A stretch of 64,000 bases of DNA from Phellopilus nigrolimitatus (GCA_021029095.1 JAJOHG010000009.1:868001-932000), one strand, 5' to 3'; shown: positions 54,334 to 63,520, counted from the first letter of the stretch. Translations and numbers: made by a program. The notes: generated by a model from the letters alone, not told the origin.

Positions 54334-54806
54334 GTTCTTAAATAATACAATGTTTTGCGCATACCTGTAATTCGAGTGAGAGAAGTCGAAACTCAAATCA
54401 CGGCGTGCGTGCATATAAGTACGTTACGAAAAAGGGAACAATTATCTAATAATGATTGGCGGTCGTAACCGGGAGGTTACAGCAACCTGGTTGGATCAGT
54501 ATTGGTAGAGCTAGAGGCAAACAGGTCACCTAAGTTCACTTCTACAGGTTTTGATGAACCATTTGCCCACCGTGCTACCAATAATGCACCAAATAAGGTG
54601 CGGAGTTTTGCATGTTGTAGTGCTTAACAGTGCGAACATTTCAAGTGTAAGAGCATTGAAATCGGAGCAGAACTCACTATGATATCAGCAAATTAGCAAT
54701 AACCCGCAGGTGAATCCTGGTGAGCCCTATTTTGCATCACTGATAATGGTCCCAACGATGTGGTTTTTTGTAGGAGAGTCAAGCTGAGTGCGCCTAGTCT
54801 TATTTC
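54334..54806. other. non-coding stretch, nothing recognised
   Basis: AT-rich. It contains a small hairpin, GTAACCGGGAGGTTAC, near 54464 followed by AACCTGGTTGG, which recalls the inner part of the inverted-repeat termini (GGTTACAATCCTGGTTGG). No gene seen. Confidence 0.4.
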
Positions 54807-54814
54807 GTGCTATG
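54807..54814. repeat. 8-bp target duplication, left
   Basis: GTGCTATG, repeated exactly at 63188-63195. Confidence 0.85.
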
Positions 54815-54819
54815 TAGGG

Positions 54820-54975
54820 CTCCGAACGTACCGTATACTGATACGTACGTATTTTTGCAAGCAGGATACTGGTACGTTCAGTATCAATACGGTCACGTAT
54901 TTTATGTTTTCGTGGGCATGTACGGTACGGTACTGATACGGTACTGACCGTATACAGTGATACGTTGTATACGGG
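54820..54975. repeat. hAT-like subterminal repeat cluster, left
   Basis: Many copies of TACGGTAC, TACGTACG and GTATACGG-type motifs in both orientations, with partial palindromes. Confidence 0.7.
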
Positions 54976-55313
54976 TTATGTAAACATAAATGAAGTTTTG
55001 TTTTAGAAATTTTAAGAGAGTTTGTTACTTTTTACTTTTTGTTAGAACTTACCTTGCTTACCTCACGATCCCCCTTACATCATTCCTTCCTTGCTTAGTC
55101 AGGCCCTTCACCTTTCCATTATCTTTCCCTTAGTTTATGGCCTGACCCCTTCCTCATTGTACGCGCCCCTCCTAGGTGCTCCCCGCTCCACGCTCCACTG
55201 CCTCATTCCATGCTCCACTGTACATGCCTCTTACGGGCCTCTCCCTCACGCTCCCCTCATGTCATGCTGCGCATGACTCCATTGCTCCACTGACATCACA
55301 GTCAGTCTCACAG

Positions 55314-55321
55314 TATATATA
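55314..55321 (+). promoter_or_regulatory. TATA box of the gypsy LTR
   Basis: TATATATA within CAGTATATATAGG. A start about 30 bases downstream would fall near 55344-55350, exactly where the segment complementary to the primer site begins (55347). Confidence 0.7.
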
Positions 55322-55346
55322 GGTACATCACTGGGACCTTAAGCCC

Positions 55347-55356
55347 AGCTTGACCT
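55347..55356 (+). promoter_or_regulatory. predicted RNA 5' end, self-primer segment
   Basis: AGCTTGACCT is the exact reverse complement of 55547-55556. It lies 33 bases after the first T of the TATA box. Confidence 0.6.
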
Positions 55357-55546
55357 CCTTGTTCAGTAGCTAGCACAGTCTTGCTATTCATCGCCCTTGC
55401 TCTTCATAGTCCTGCGCTCTGCGCTTCACAGTCTTGCCATAGCCATCGTCGCCTTGTCACAGTCAAGCCTCACGTCACTCGTCACGTCACTGCCCACAGT
55501 CACGCTCCTCGCTCCATTAGGCAAGACCCTGTTACTCCGTAACATT

Positions 55547-55556
55547 AGGTCAAGCT
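55547..55556 (+). promoter_or_regulatory. gypsy primer-binding site, self-priming type
   Basis: AGGTCAAGCT, two bases after the LTR end. It does not start with TGG, as tRNA-primed sites usually do (complement of tRNA CCA). Instead it pairs over 10 bases with the predicted 5' end of the element's own RNA. Confidence 0.6.
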
Positions 55557-55979
55557 CTCTTTTGATTGTCGACGTATCAACGTCTAGACAAAATTTCTAC
55601 CCTACCCAAACTCCCCGCTAACGCGGTCTGGCCCACCGATCAACCCTACCCAACTGCGGGAACCTATCCACTCACCCTCAGAAGGAGATCGGACGGACGA
55701 ATTGCCTGGAAAGTATTTCTTGAAGGAGGCGATCCACACACCGAACTTTTATACCGTTACCACGAATTTGGAATCCTCCAAAACGTCCGACCCCGCGAAC
55801 ACTCAAGCCGACCTATCGAAATACCAACGCCACCACAGCATATCGACCCTGTTGACGTAATCACTCGATCATTATCTCAAACATTGCTTGACGACAATTC
55901 CACTGCACCACCTCACGTTCCTACTCGACCAAATACCCCACCACAGACCACAGTACCGACCGTCACGCCAAGCCCCACC

Positions 55980-57029
55980 ATGAGCACCAAAGAAATCGCA
56001 TTCGCCAAGCCCCCTGACTTCGATGGCAAGCGCAGCAATGCCCAATACTTTTGGGATGCCTGCCAGGCCTATCTACGAGGCAACAAGGACATCTACAAGA
56101 CCGATCTGCACAAAATCACGTTCGTCCTTTCATTCATGAAGACTGGTTCAGCTGCTACTTTCGCCAGCAATAAGTACAAGACATACACGGACACGGCAGA
56201 ATACGGAACCTGGGCAGACTTCGCCAAAGCCTTCGACACCCAGTTCCTCCCTGTCAATGCCAAACAGGATGCGTCATTTGCAATCGCCAATTGCAAACAG
56301 GACGATGATGTTGACGGCTTCATCGCTACATTCAAGAGTCTCGCCCTCCAAGCCGGGTTCACCCAAGAGGAACCCCTCATCGAGTACTTCCGCCGAGGTC
56401 TCAAATCGAGCATTGCAGACAAGATCTACAATCGAGGCGAGCCTACTACACTTGAAGGATGGTACACCGAAGCCAGCAAAGCCCAACAGAACCTACGACG
56501 CCAAGCTGAGCTCAAGCACGCGCGACAAGCGTTGGTCTGGGGCTTTGGTACCAGCCCAGGCAACAACCTGACGAAGAAGACTGACCCTGAAGGCTTCCAA
56601 CGCAGCTCCAGCGGCGCAGCCTGGGAGCCAACTTCTGGGAAGCAAACCGATCCCAACGCCATGGAAATTGGACGAGTCTCTAAGGAGGAGAGAGATCGTC
56701 GCAAGACAGACGGACTTTGCTTCTATTGCGGGAAGAAGGGACATCTGGCGCGCGAATGCCGTCAGAAATTCGACACTCCCAACAGTCGACGATTCGCCTT
56801 TGACAATCGAACCACAAGGGCTGGCAGCAACTACAAGATCATGTTCCATCGTGACCCCCCGAGGCGCAGCATCCGCAGCACCCCAGCCACAGAAGCGCCT
56901 GCCCAGCATGCCGAATCTTCGACACCCGCTAAAGAACCCCCTTCGGCCCGCATTCGCGCCATCCTGGCCAACCTCTCTGAAGAAGAACGCAAATCCGCAT
57001 TCGACAACCTGGACCTCGAGGGTTTTTAA
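55980..57029 (+). CDS. gypsy Gag
   Basis: First ATG of the frame is at 55980, giving 349 aa, beginning MSTKEIAFAKPPDFDGKRS. The core (YFWDACQAYLRGNK ... FVLSFMKTGSA ... FDTQFLPVNAKQDA) is the capsid-type retrotransposon gag fold. A CCHC zinc knuckle CFYCGKKGHLARECRQ lies near residue 250. It would package element RNA in particles. The frame is also open upstream from 55566, and that stretch (TYPLTLRRRSDGRIAWKVFL) looks protein-like but has no ATG, so a non-AUG start making about 487 aa cannot be excluded. It ends LDLEGF-TAA at 57029, with the slippery heptamer on the last codons. Confidence 0.9.
   Translation: MSTKEIAFAKPPDFDGKRSNAQYFWDACQAYLRGNKDIYKTDLHKITFVLSFMKTGSAATFASNKYKTYTDTAEYGTWADFAKAFDTQFLPVNAKQDASFAIANCKQDDDVDGFIATFKSLALQAGFTQEEPLIEYFRRGLKSSIADKIYNRGEPTTLEGWYTEASKAQQNLRRQAELKHARQALVWGFGTSPGNNLTKKTDPEGFQRSSSGAAWEPTSGKQTDPNAMEIGRVSKEERDRRKTDGLCFYCGKKGHLARECRQKFDTPNSRRFAFDNRTTRAGSNYKIMFHRDPPRRSIRSTPATEAPAQHAESSTPAKEPPSARIRAILANLSEEERKSAFDNLDLEGF
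57020..57026 (+). promoter_or_regulatory. candidate -1 frameshift site between gag and pol
   Basis: GGGTTTT, read G-GGT-TTT in the gag frame, fits X-XXY-YYZ and is followed at once by the gag stop TAA. The -1 frame continues TTA AGA AGG CAG and stays open into pol. Six bases after the heptamer, GGCAG (57033-57037) can pair with CTGCC (57056-57060). Confidence 0.6.
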
Positions 57030-57109
57030 GAAGGCAGCCAGCATCGACGTCTGCACTGCCTAGTATTTCGATTTCTCCTGTAATCATAGCCGAACATGCC
57101 CACAATTCC

Positions 57110-60100
57110 ATGAAAATTCCCATTGGCATCCACTCGAGAAAAGAAATCGTCGAAACCACAGCCCTCATAGACTCCGGCGCAGAAGGACAATTCCTCGACT
57201 CCACCTTTGTGGACATACACCAAATCCCCACCAAACCTCTGCGTCGACCCATTCAAGTCCTTAATGTTGACGGAACTCCTAATTCCGAAGGAGAAATCAG
57301 TCGTTTCACTTGGCGATTCATTGTGATCGGCGAAGAACTCATCCCAATTTATTTTCTCGTTACCTCCCTTGGAAGAGAAACCGCTATCCTGGGCCTTCCT
57401 TGGCTACGTCGCATCAACCCCAAAATCGATTGGGAGAAACGCACTCTGGACATCCCTAAGCAAAATCCACGATCCCTATCTTTTGCCCGATGCGAATCCT
57501 ATGCCCCACCCGAAGAGCGATCTTTTGTCGCAAAAATCACTCTCAACATCCGCGCAAAAGTAAACACCGCCATGGATCTTGCACAACGTGCCAATGCTGC
57601 CAAGGAACAGAAACCCCTTGAAGAAATTGTACCAGCACACTACCATCAGTTCCTGAAGGTTTTCGAACAGAAGGCATCCGAACGTTTTCCTCCAGTACGG
57701 ACCTATGACCACGCCATCGTCCTAAAACCCGATTTCCAACCTAAAGACTGCAAAGTCTATCCCATGGCACCCACGGAACAAAAGGCTCTGGATGACTTCC
57801 TTGACGACAACTTGAAGAAAGGTTATATTCGCAAATCCTCTTCCCCCATGGCCTCACCTTTCTTCTTCGTCGGAAAAAAGGACGGAAAATTGCGTGGATG
57901 CCAGGACTATCGCAAACTCAACGAAGGAACAGTCAAAAACGCTTATCCGATTCCCCTCGTATCTGAACTATTAGACAAAATTCAGGGCGCAAAATACTTC
58001 ACCAAACTGGATGTACGATGGGGATACAACAATATTCGGATCAAAGACGGCGACCAATGGAAGGCAGCATTCAAAACAAATCGAGGACTCTTCGAACCCA
58101 TGGTCATGTTTTTTGGACTTTGCAATTCACCAGCGACTTTTCAAGCATTCATGGATGATACCTTCCGAACCGTTCTGCTGGAAGGATGGGTCCTCATCTA
58201 CATGGACGACATTTTCATCATGGCCTCGGACATTCCTACACTTCGCGAACGCACCCGCAAAGTCCTCGCCATTGGACAAGATGCCGACTTATACTTCAAA
58301 CCGGAGAAATGTGTTTTCGAAGCCACACAGGTAGAATATCTTGGACTTATCATTTCGGAAAACTCAGTTTCCATGGACCCTGTCAAACTGGCTGGAATCT
58401 CGCAATGGCCCACACCGACAAACAAAACCCAAGTCCACTCCTTCCTAGGGTTCTGCAACTTCTATCGCCAATTCATCGACCATTATGCAGAAATTGCGGC
58501 ACCATTGGACGTACTAAAAAGGGAGAAAACCACGTGGGAATGGTCAGACGTACATGAGAATGCATTCCAACGGCTCAAAGGCAAATTCCTTGAGAAACCC
58601 ATTCTCCAGATGCCTGACAAAACTCGGCCATTCATCCTGGAAACCGACGCCTCTGGTGTAGCATCGGCTGGCACTCTTAAACAACTCGACTCGAACGGCG
58701 AACCCCATCCCTGTGGTTTCATCTCCAAACAGTTTGACGACACCCAACGACGCTATGAGATTTATGATCGAGAACTCTTGGCGATCATCCGCGAACTTGA
58801 GGCCTGGCGACACTATCTATTGGGTGCACCCCATAAGATAACCATCTGGTGCGACCACAAGAACCTTACCTATTTCCGTGCAGCCCGCCGTCTTTCACCC
58901 CGCCAAGCACGATGGAGTCTATTTCTCTCCCAGTTCGACCACCACATTCAATACGCACCAGGAAAAGACAACACCACAGATCCCATGTCTCGACGCTCTG
59001 ACTACCTGATTGATGGCAAATCAGAACCCGATGACCCCCCACTCTTACCCGAATCCGTCTTCGTGGCCACGACTACATTCGACTTTAAGACCCGTCTAAT
59101 TCTTCGCACCAAGGAAGACAACTTTGCCAATGAAGCTCTCAATATCATCCGATCGGCCGGTATTCCACCGTTTCGGTCTTCCCTTGCCGATTGGACAGAG
59201 AAAGATGGCATTGTATTCTTTAAACAGAAGGCCTACATTCCAGACGACATTGAACTTCGCCGACATGCAGTACAACTGTACCACGACACCCCTGTCATGG
59301 GACACCCTGGAATTTACAAAACCCTCGCATTACTCAAACAACATTATTGGTGGCCAGGAATGTACATCTTTGTCAAGAAATTCGTCAATGGTTGCGCGAT
59401 CTGTCAACAAATGAAGATCAACACACATCCCACCGTCCCACCCCTCCATCCGATCCCTGCTGAACCCAATGCGCATCCATTTTCCACAGTCTCCATGGAC
59501 TTTATCACCGGACTTCCCGAATCAAATGGTTATGACTCGCTATTTGTCACCGTCGATCATAACCTTTCCAAAGGCATTGTCCTTTCCCCTTGCAACAAAA
59601 CCATTGACACCCTCGGAACTGCCCAATTATACCATGACAATGTTTACCGACGCTTTGGACTACCTCAGAAACTCATCTCTGACCGAGGACCCCAATTTGC
59701 CTCCAAAGTATTCCAGGAGCTTTGCAAGAAGCTCAATATCACGTCAGCACTATCCACCGCCTTCCACCCTCAAACAGACGGAGAAACGGAGCGAGTAAAC
59801 CAAGAAGTCGAAGCGTACCTTCGAATCTATTGTGGACGCCACCCGGAAACCTGGGCTGATCACCTGCCTGATATCGAATTCGCACACAATCAACGCGAAC
59901 ATTCCGCCACAAAACGCTCCCCATTCTCACTCCTCATGGGATACGAACCAATTGCCATCCCTGCCGCAGACCCTAACTCCGATCATCCCTCAGTAGAAGA
60001 ACGCCTTCGCTCCCTTAAAGCCCTCAGAGAAGAAGCACTTGCGGCGCACGAACTTGCCCACATGCATATGGCTGCCCGCATGACCCGGAACTTTGTACCC

Positions 60101-60526
60101 TTCAAGAAAGGGGAGAAAGTTTGGCTAGAAGCCCGGAACCTCGATATTGCTTCTCCATACAAAAAATTGTCCCCTAAACGCGAAGGTCCCTTCGAAATCA
60201 AGGACGTGTTATCCCCATGGTCTTATCGCCTGACCTTACCGGTCCGATGGCGTATCCACAATGTCTTCCATGCCTCCCTCCTAACTCGTTATGTGGAGAC
60301 CAATATCCACGGACCTACCCACGCGGAGCCACCACCTGACCTTGTCAATGGAGAAGAAGAATACGAGGTCGACGCAGTACTACGTCATCGTTTCCCAAAG
60401 AACCGAAGGCAATACCTCGTGTCCTGGAAAGGATGGTCATCACTCCACAACTCGTGGCAGAAAGAATCGGACCTCAAAAATGCGAAAAAGCTCCTCAATA
60501 ACTATAAAAAGACCCATCGACTCTAA
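57110..60526 (+). CDS. gypsy Pol with chromodomain
   Basis: 1138 aa if counted from the ATG at 57110, but the frame is open back to the frameshift site and probably starts there as a Gag-Pol fusion (ALPSISISPVIIAEHAHN precedes the ATG). Approximate residues: protease IDSGAEGQF near 20; RT with YRKLNEGTVKNAYPIPL near 275 and YMDD near 363; RNase H ETDASGVAS near 511; integrase H2C2 finger (HDTPVMGHPG ... CAICQQ) 720-765; catalytic SMDFITG near 796, SDRGPQF near 856 and GETERVNQ near 891; chromodomain YEVDAVLRHRF ... YLVSWKGWSS near 1085-1130. The chromodomain is expected to steer integration to marked chromatin. All catalytic residues are present and there are no breaks. Confidence 0.96.
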   Translation: MKIPIGIHSRKEIVETTALIDSGAEGQFLDSTFVDIHQIPTKPLRRPIQVLNVDGTPNSEGEISRFTWRFIVIGEELIPIYFLVTSLGRETAILGLPWLRRINPKIDWEKRTLDIPKQNPRSLSFARCESYAPPEERSFVAKITLNIRAKVNTAMDLAQRANAAKEQKPLEEIVPAHYHQFLKVFEQKASERFPPVRTYDHAIVLKPDFQPKDCKVYPMAPTEQKALDDFLDDNLKKGYIRKSSSPMASPFFFVGKKDGKLRGCQDYRKLNEGTVKNAYPIPLVSELLDKIQGAKYFTKLDVRWGYNNIRIKDGDQWKAAFKTNRGLFEPMVMFFGLCNSPATFQAFMDDTFRTVLLEGWVLIYMDDIFIMASDIPTLRERTRKVLAIGQDADLYFKPEKCVFEATQVEYLGLIISENSVSMDPVKLAGISQWPTPTNKTQVHSFLGFCNFYRQFIDHYAEIAAPLDVLKREKTTWEWSDVHENAFQRLKGKFLEKPILQMPDKTRPFILETDASGVASAGTLKQLDSNGEPHPCGFISKQFDDTQRRYEIYDRELLAIIRELEAWRHYLLGAPHKITIWCDHKNLTYFRAARRLSPRQARWSLFLSQFDHHIQYAPGKDNTTDPMSRRSDYLIDGKSEPDDPPLLPESVFVATTTFDFKTRLILRTKEDNFANEALNIIRSAGIPPFRSSLADWTEKDGIVFFKQKAYIPDDIELRRHAVQLYHDTPVMGHPGIYKTLALLKQHYWWPGMYIFVKKFVNGCAICQQMKINTHPTVPPLHPIPAEPNAHPFSTVSMDFITGLPESNGYDSLFVTVDHNLSKGIVLSPCNKTIDTLGTAQLYHDNVYRRFGLPQKLISDRGPQFASKVFQELCKKLNITSALSTAFHPQTDGETERVNQEVEAYLRIYCGRHPETWADHLPDIEFAHNQREHSATKRSPFSLLMGYEPIAIPAADPNSDHPSVEERLRSLKALREEALAAHELAHMHMAARMTRNFVPFKKGEKVWLEARNLDIASPYKKLSPKREGPFEIKDVLSPWSYRLTLPVRWRIHNVFHASLLTRYVETNIHGPTHAEPPPDLVNGEEEYEVDAVLRHRFPKNRRQYLVSWKGWSSLHNSWQKESDLKNAKKLLNNYKKTHRL

Positions 60527-60558
60527 CATCGTCCATCAGCTCCCACTTCCACTGTCTC

Positions 60559-60915
60559 ATGCCCTACTTCCCATTCCACCTACCGCACCTACCCTCTGTC
60601 AACTGGACCTTCGCCCTTGAAATCGGAGAATCCACCCCTATCTTCCTCCAGTTCATCATCAACCACACCGACTACCCCGACGACCGCCGCCTCGTAATCC
60701 GCCTTGGCATTGACGTCCTCGAACAGCAAATCCTCCACCTCGTCTTCCGATCCATCCCACGCAGCCGCAGGATCAATCGTCGATCCCGAGCCGTCCTTGC
60801 ACGCAACATACCAGTACACTTCGCTCCACCAGAAGACCTCATCCCTGACCTCGACCCCGTCCCCGTCTATCGCGATGCCGCCACAGAGATCCCCGAGGCG
60901 CCTGAACACCTTTGA
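60559..60915 (+). CDS. gypsy accessory ORF a, 118 aa, unknown
   Basis: ATG at 60559, 32 bases after the pol stop. Reads NWTFALEIGESTPIFLQFII, then RRLVIRLGIDVLEQQILHL, then an Arg-rich stretch (RSIPRSRRINRRSR) and an acidic end. No signal peptide or clear membrane span. It overlaps the next ORF by 41 bases if that one starts at 60875. The composition is protein-like, but I recognise no family. Conservation in other copies would decide whether it is real. Confidence 0.45.
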   Translation: MPYFPFHLPHLPSVNWTFALEIGESTPIFLQFIINHTDYPDDRRLVIRLGIDVLEQQILHLVFRSIPRSRRINRRSRAVLARNIPVHFAPPEDLIPDLDPVPVYRDAATEIPEAPEHL

Positions 60916-61645
60916 TCCTCTCCCGGCACCTCACACTCGGCTCCCCGTCTCTGGCAACCGGCCCAACCTCGACTTCGCCAACGATCGCTCTTTCCTCCGT
61001 CATGTCTTCGTCGATCCCGGCCTCGTCAGCCCGATCAGTCAAACCATCCGAGACTCTCAACGGCCCGATCTCGTCCGCTGGCAGAAGGCCCATGACCAAG
61101 CCGAGCAGAACCTCGCTATCGCCAATCGTATGGGTGAACATATCGATGAACTGCGCGACGAAAACGAGAAGGCAAAGTCTACGGCTCGCCGGCAAATTCG
61201 GCAAATCTTGGAAGGAGCCCTCGATGCTGGTGTACTCGCTATCCTGGACGACTATCGACCCTCGAACGACCGCTTTCCCATCGATGAAGTCACAGGTGCC
61301 ATTGATCTCACCTCGCCTCCGCCCGGACTTCCGGTTCCTCCACCATCGACTCCACCACCTCCTGCCGCACCATCACCGTCTCCGTCACCCCCCGATGAAT
61401 TCATTGCCGGAACATCGCCACCAGTCACTCCACCCACGGCTCGTCCCTTCCGGCGCGCAGTCAATCCCTTCACGCAGTCCATGATAGGTGCTTCACATGC
61501 GGCCAAGACGGACATCGGCAACAGGATTGTATTCGCTACCAATGCGGATGGTGCGACAGACTCACCCCCGGACACTCTTCGACTAACTGCCCGCACACAA
61601 ACCGTCATTATTAGGGGCGGAACGTCCGCGATGACGTTAAACTAG
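60875..61645 (+). CDS. gypsy accessory ORF b, 256 aa, coiled-coil plus Pro-rich, unknown
   Basis: I chose the ATG at 60875 (MPPQRSPRRLNTF). The frame is open upstream to a non-ATG codon at 60704, but that stretch is Ser-rich and overlaps ORF a. The middle (VRWQKAHDQAEQNLAIANRM, then IDELRDENEKAKSTARRQIR) is a likely coiled coil. A Pro-rich block follows (LPVPPPSTPPPPAAP), and then RPFRRAVNPFTQSM. It ends at 61645, about 375 bases before the 3' LTR. It is neither env-like nor part of Pol. Possible roles (particle or nuclear-import factor) are guesses; function unknown. Confidence 0.6.
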   Translation: MPPQRSPRRLNTFDPLPAPHTRLPVSGNRPNLDFANDRSFLRHVFVDPGLVSPISQTIRDSQRPDLVRWQKAHDQAEQNLAIANRMGEHIDELRDENEKAKSTARRQIRQILEGALDAGVLAILDDYRPSNDRFPIDEVTGAIDLTSPPPGLPVPPPSTPPPPAAPSPSPSPPDEFIAGTSPPVTPPTARPFRRAVNPFTQSMIGASHAAKTDIGNRIVFATNADGATDSPPDTLRLTARTQTVIIRGGTSAMTLN

Positions 61646-62007
61646 GAGGTCGTTGTGGGAACAGATTCGTGAAACCCTCTGCTTTCAGGTGACGCTGACA
61701 AACCTGGTCCAACGTTTTGGGTGAGCTTTATTGCTTTCGTTAAACCCTTCTTGAAGTTGTAGGCTCGCTCGAAACCTTCTGCTTGTTGGTGATGCTGAGA
61801 AACCTTCACGGCTGGAGATTTTCGGAATCCGGCACGGTCATGTCTCGTCTTGTTTTGCTTTTTCTTGTTGAGTTTTCTCTTTTACTTTTCAGTTTTGACT
61901 TCCTTCACGCGCATTGTAACTGCTTATTGGCGTTTATTTCGCCTTATCGTGTTTTCTTTTCGCCTTTCCTTTGTTTTCTTTGACAGTTTCGGCGAACTGT
62001 CGGTCTT
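61646..62007 (+). other. gypsy 3' untranslated region
   Basis: T-rich stretch between ORF b and the purine tract. It contains two similar segments, GAAACCCTCTGCTTTCAGGT near 61670 and GAAACCTTCTGCTTGTTGGT near 61768. No gene seen. Confidence 0.6.
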
Positions 62008-62020
62008 AAAGAGGGGGTAA
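62008..62020 (+). promoter_or_regulatory. gypsy polypurine tract
   Basis: AAAGAGGGGGTAA directly before the 3' LTR (TGTTAGAAC). Confidence 0.85.
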
Positions 62021-62525
62021 TGTTAGAACTTACCTTGCTTACCTCACGATCCCCCTTACATCATTCCTTCCTTGCTTAGTCAGGCCCTTCACCTTTCCAT
62101 TATCTTTCCCTTAGTTTATGGCCTGACCCCTTCCTCATTGTACGCGCCCCTCCTAGGTGCTCCCCGCTCCACGCTCCACTGCCTCATTCCATGCTCCACT
62201 GTACATGCCTCTTACGGGCCTCTCCCTCACGCTCCCCTCATGTCATGCTGCGCATGACTCCATTGCTCCACTGACATCACAGTCAGTCTCACAGTATATA
62301 TAGGTACATCACTGGGACCTTAAGCCCAGCTTGACCTCCTTGTTCAGTAGCTAGCACAGTCTTGCTATTCATCGCCCTTGCTCTTCATAGTCCTGCGCTC
62401 TGCGCTTCACAGTCTTGCCATAGCCATCGTCGCCTTGTCACAGTCAAGCCTCACGTCACTCGTCACGTCACTGCCCACAGTCACGCTCCTCGCTCCATTA
62501 GGCAAGACCCTGTTACTCCGTAACA
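62021..62525 (+). repeat. gypsy 3' LTR (505 bp)
   Basis: No difference seen from 55040-55544. Followed by CTTTT, the target duplication. Confidence 0.95.
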
Positions 62526-62530
62526 CTTTT

Positions 62531-62999
62531 TGCCGACATCAAAATCACACCTATTTATCTATTTATCAAGAATAGCATTAGCAAACGGCAGGCAGTGGCA
62601 AAAAAAAAAGGGGGGGGGGTGATGGTGGCACCAAAGTCCTAATTCTATTCTCCCAGTTTCGTTTGTATCTGCTCTAAGACATACGTATAATGCAAAAAAA
62701 AAAAAGAATGGAGAAGGTGGAAAATTGAGGAAGACAGTCATGCTCGTCGTTCGACACGACGAGCACGACTATCTCGGTGCGGCGCGGGAAGCCGGCAGCA
62801 CAAAAAAAAAGTTGATGGCGACGAAAAGTCACGTGAATCGCCAACGCGGGCAGTGCCGACAATCCACGCTGTGGTGGCACGGCCGGCAGTGATGTCAAAT
62901 AGCCGGCATTTCAAGCAATCAGCATTTACTTAGTTGGGAGACTATAATACCTAATTAGAGATATGTACCTCACGATCACATGCTTCTAGTTAGATATTA
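62531..62999. other. right interior of the hAT-like element
   Basis: Non-coding. Contains A/G homopolymer runs near 62600 (A9 then G10) and 62694 (A11) and another A run near 62801, which are prone to length errors. No gene seen. Confidence 0.5.
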
Positions 63000-63180
63000 T
63001 GGGTGTAGGGTCACGTATCACGTATTACAAACGTATACAGACATATTATACGGGTTCAATACGTGTACGGTCACGTAAATACGTGACCGTATTTTCGACC
63101 ATCGGAGAGCATTACGATACTGGTACGTGACCGTACCGTACCGTACCGTACCGTATTTCGTATATACGGGTACGTTGCGG
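63000..63180. repeat. hAT-like subterminal repeat cluster, right
   Basis: Mirrors the left cluster. Includes CACGTAAATACGTG, a palindrome, and four to five tandem CCGTA units near 63130-63155. Confidence 0.7.
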
Positions 63181-63187
63181 AGCCCTA

Positions 63188-63195
63188 GTGCTATG
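63188..63195. repeat. 8-bp target duplication, right
   Basis: GTGCTATG, the match to 54807-54814. Confidence 0.85.
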
Positions 63196-63520
63196 TAGAG
63201 AGAAGAAAAGGTAGGAAAGTCGTAATGTACAGCCAGTTCAAAAACGCGACCGCCGAACGCGTCTGTCACACAGTTACAATCATGGTCAGTTTTGTCCGGG
63301 GGCTGTAAGAACAAAGCCAGAGGAGGCCAGTTTCTTGCTGCTGACTCACTGGTTATGGCCGTGTCTTTGGATTGCAAAAGAATGGAGGACAAGCAGAGAA
63401 AGGTTGGACCTGGTGCGTGACAAGACCATGCCGAGTGCTGAACATTAGTCAGTAATCGCACGCCCCTCGGATTGGTTGCAGAAGAACTCTAATCATCATC
63501 TCTTATTTAGAGTTACTACC
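63196..63520 (+). other. upstream region of MED10
   Basis: 325 bases between the hAT-like target duplication and the MED10 ATG. GATTGGTTGCAG near 63470 contains an ATTGG (reverse CCAAT) core, and CTTATTTAGAG lies about 20-25 bases before the ATG. The transposon therefore sits within the likely promoter of this gene. Confidence 0.4.

Larger units (their letters stand above)
55040..55544 (+). repeat. gypsy 5' LTR (505 bp)
   Basis: Begins TGTTAGAACTTACC and ends CTCCGTAACA. Promoter elements lie in the second half (TATA at 55314). Confidence 0.95.
55040..62525 (+). mobile_element. Ty3/gypsy chromodomain retrotransposon, complete
   Basis: 7486 bp with 505-bp LTRs (TG...CA ends) that look identical, and target duplication CTTTT (55035-55039 and 62526-62530). 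Domain order protease-RT-RNase H-integrase-chromodomain makes it a chromovirus (Tf1/sushi-like). All frames are intact, so it is young. It sits inside the hAT-like element. Confidence 0.96.
54815..63187. mobile_element. non-autonomous hAT-like element, split by the gypsy insertion
   Basis: Left end TAGGGCTCCGAACGTACC, right end (reverse complement) TAGGGCTCCGCAACGTACCC. The 8-bp duplication GTGCTATG stands on both sides (54807-54814 and 63188-63195). An 8-bp duplication with TAGGG-type ends is the hAT signature. Without the gypsy element it is about 0.88 kb (54815-55039 and 62531-63187). Subterminal regions are full of TACGGTAC / CCGTA motifs in both orientations, typical of hAT transposase-binding clusters. 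No transposase is encoded. Confidence 0.82.

Noticed and set aside
56493..57056. 187-aa minus-strand frame opposite the end of gypsy gag
   Set aside because: Complementary to the zinc knuckle and Pro-rich codons of gag. No independent signals.
60355..60500. Chromodomain as part of a host HP1-like gene
   Set aside because: It is in frame at the C-terminus of an uninterrupted retrotransposon Pol between two matching LTRs.
63120..63160. Tandem CCGTA units as possible telomeric or centromeric repeat
   Set aside because: Only four to five units, mirrored at the other end of a mobile element with an 8-bp duplication. They are subterminal transposon motifs.
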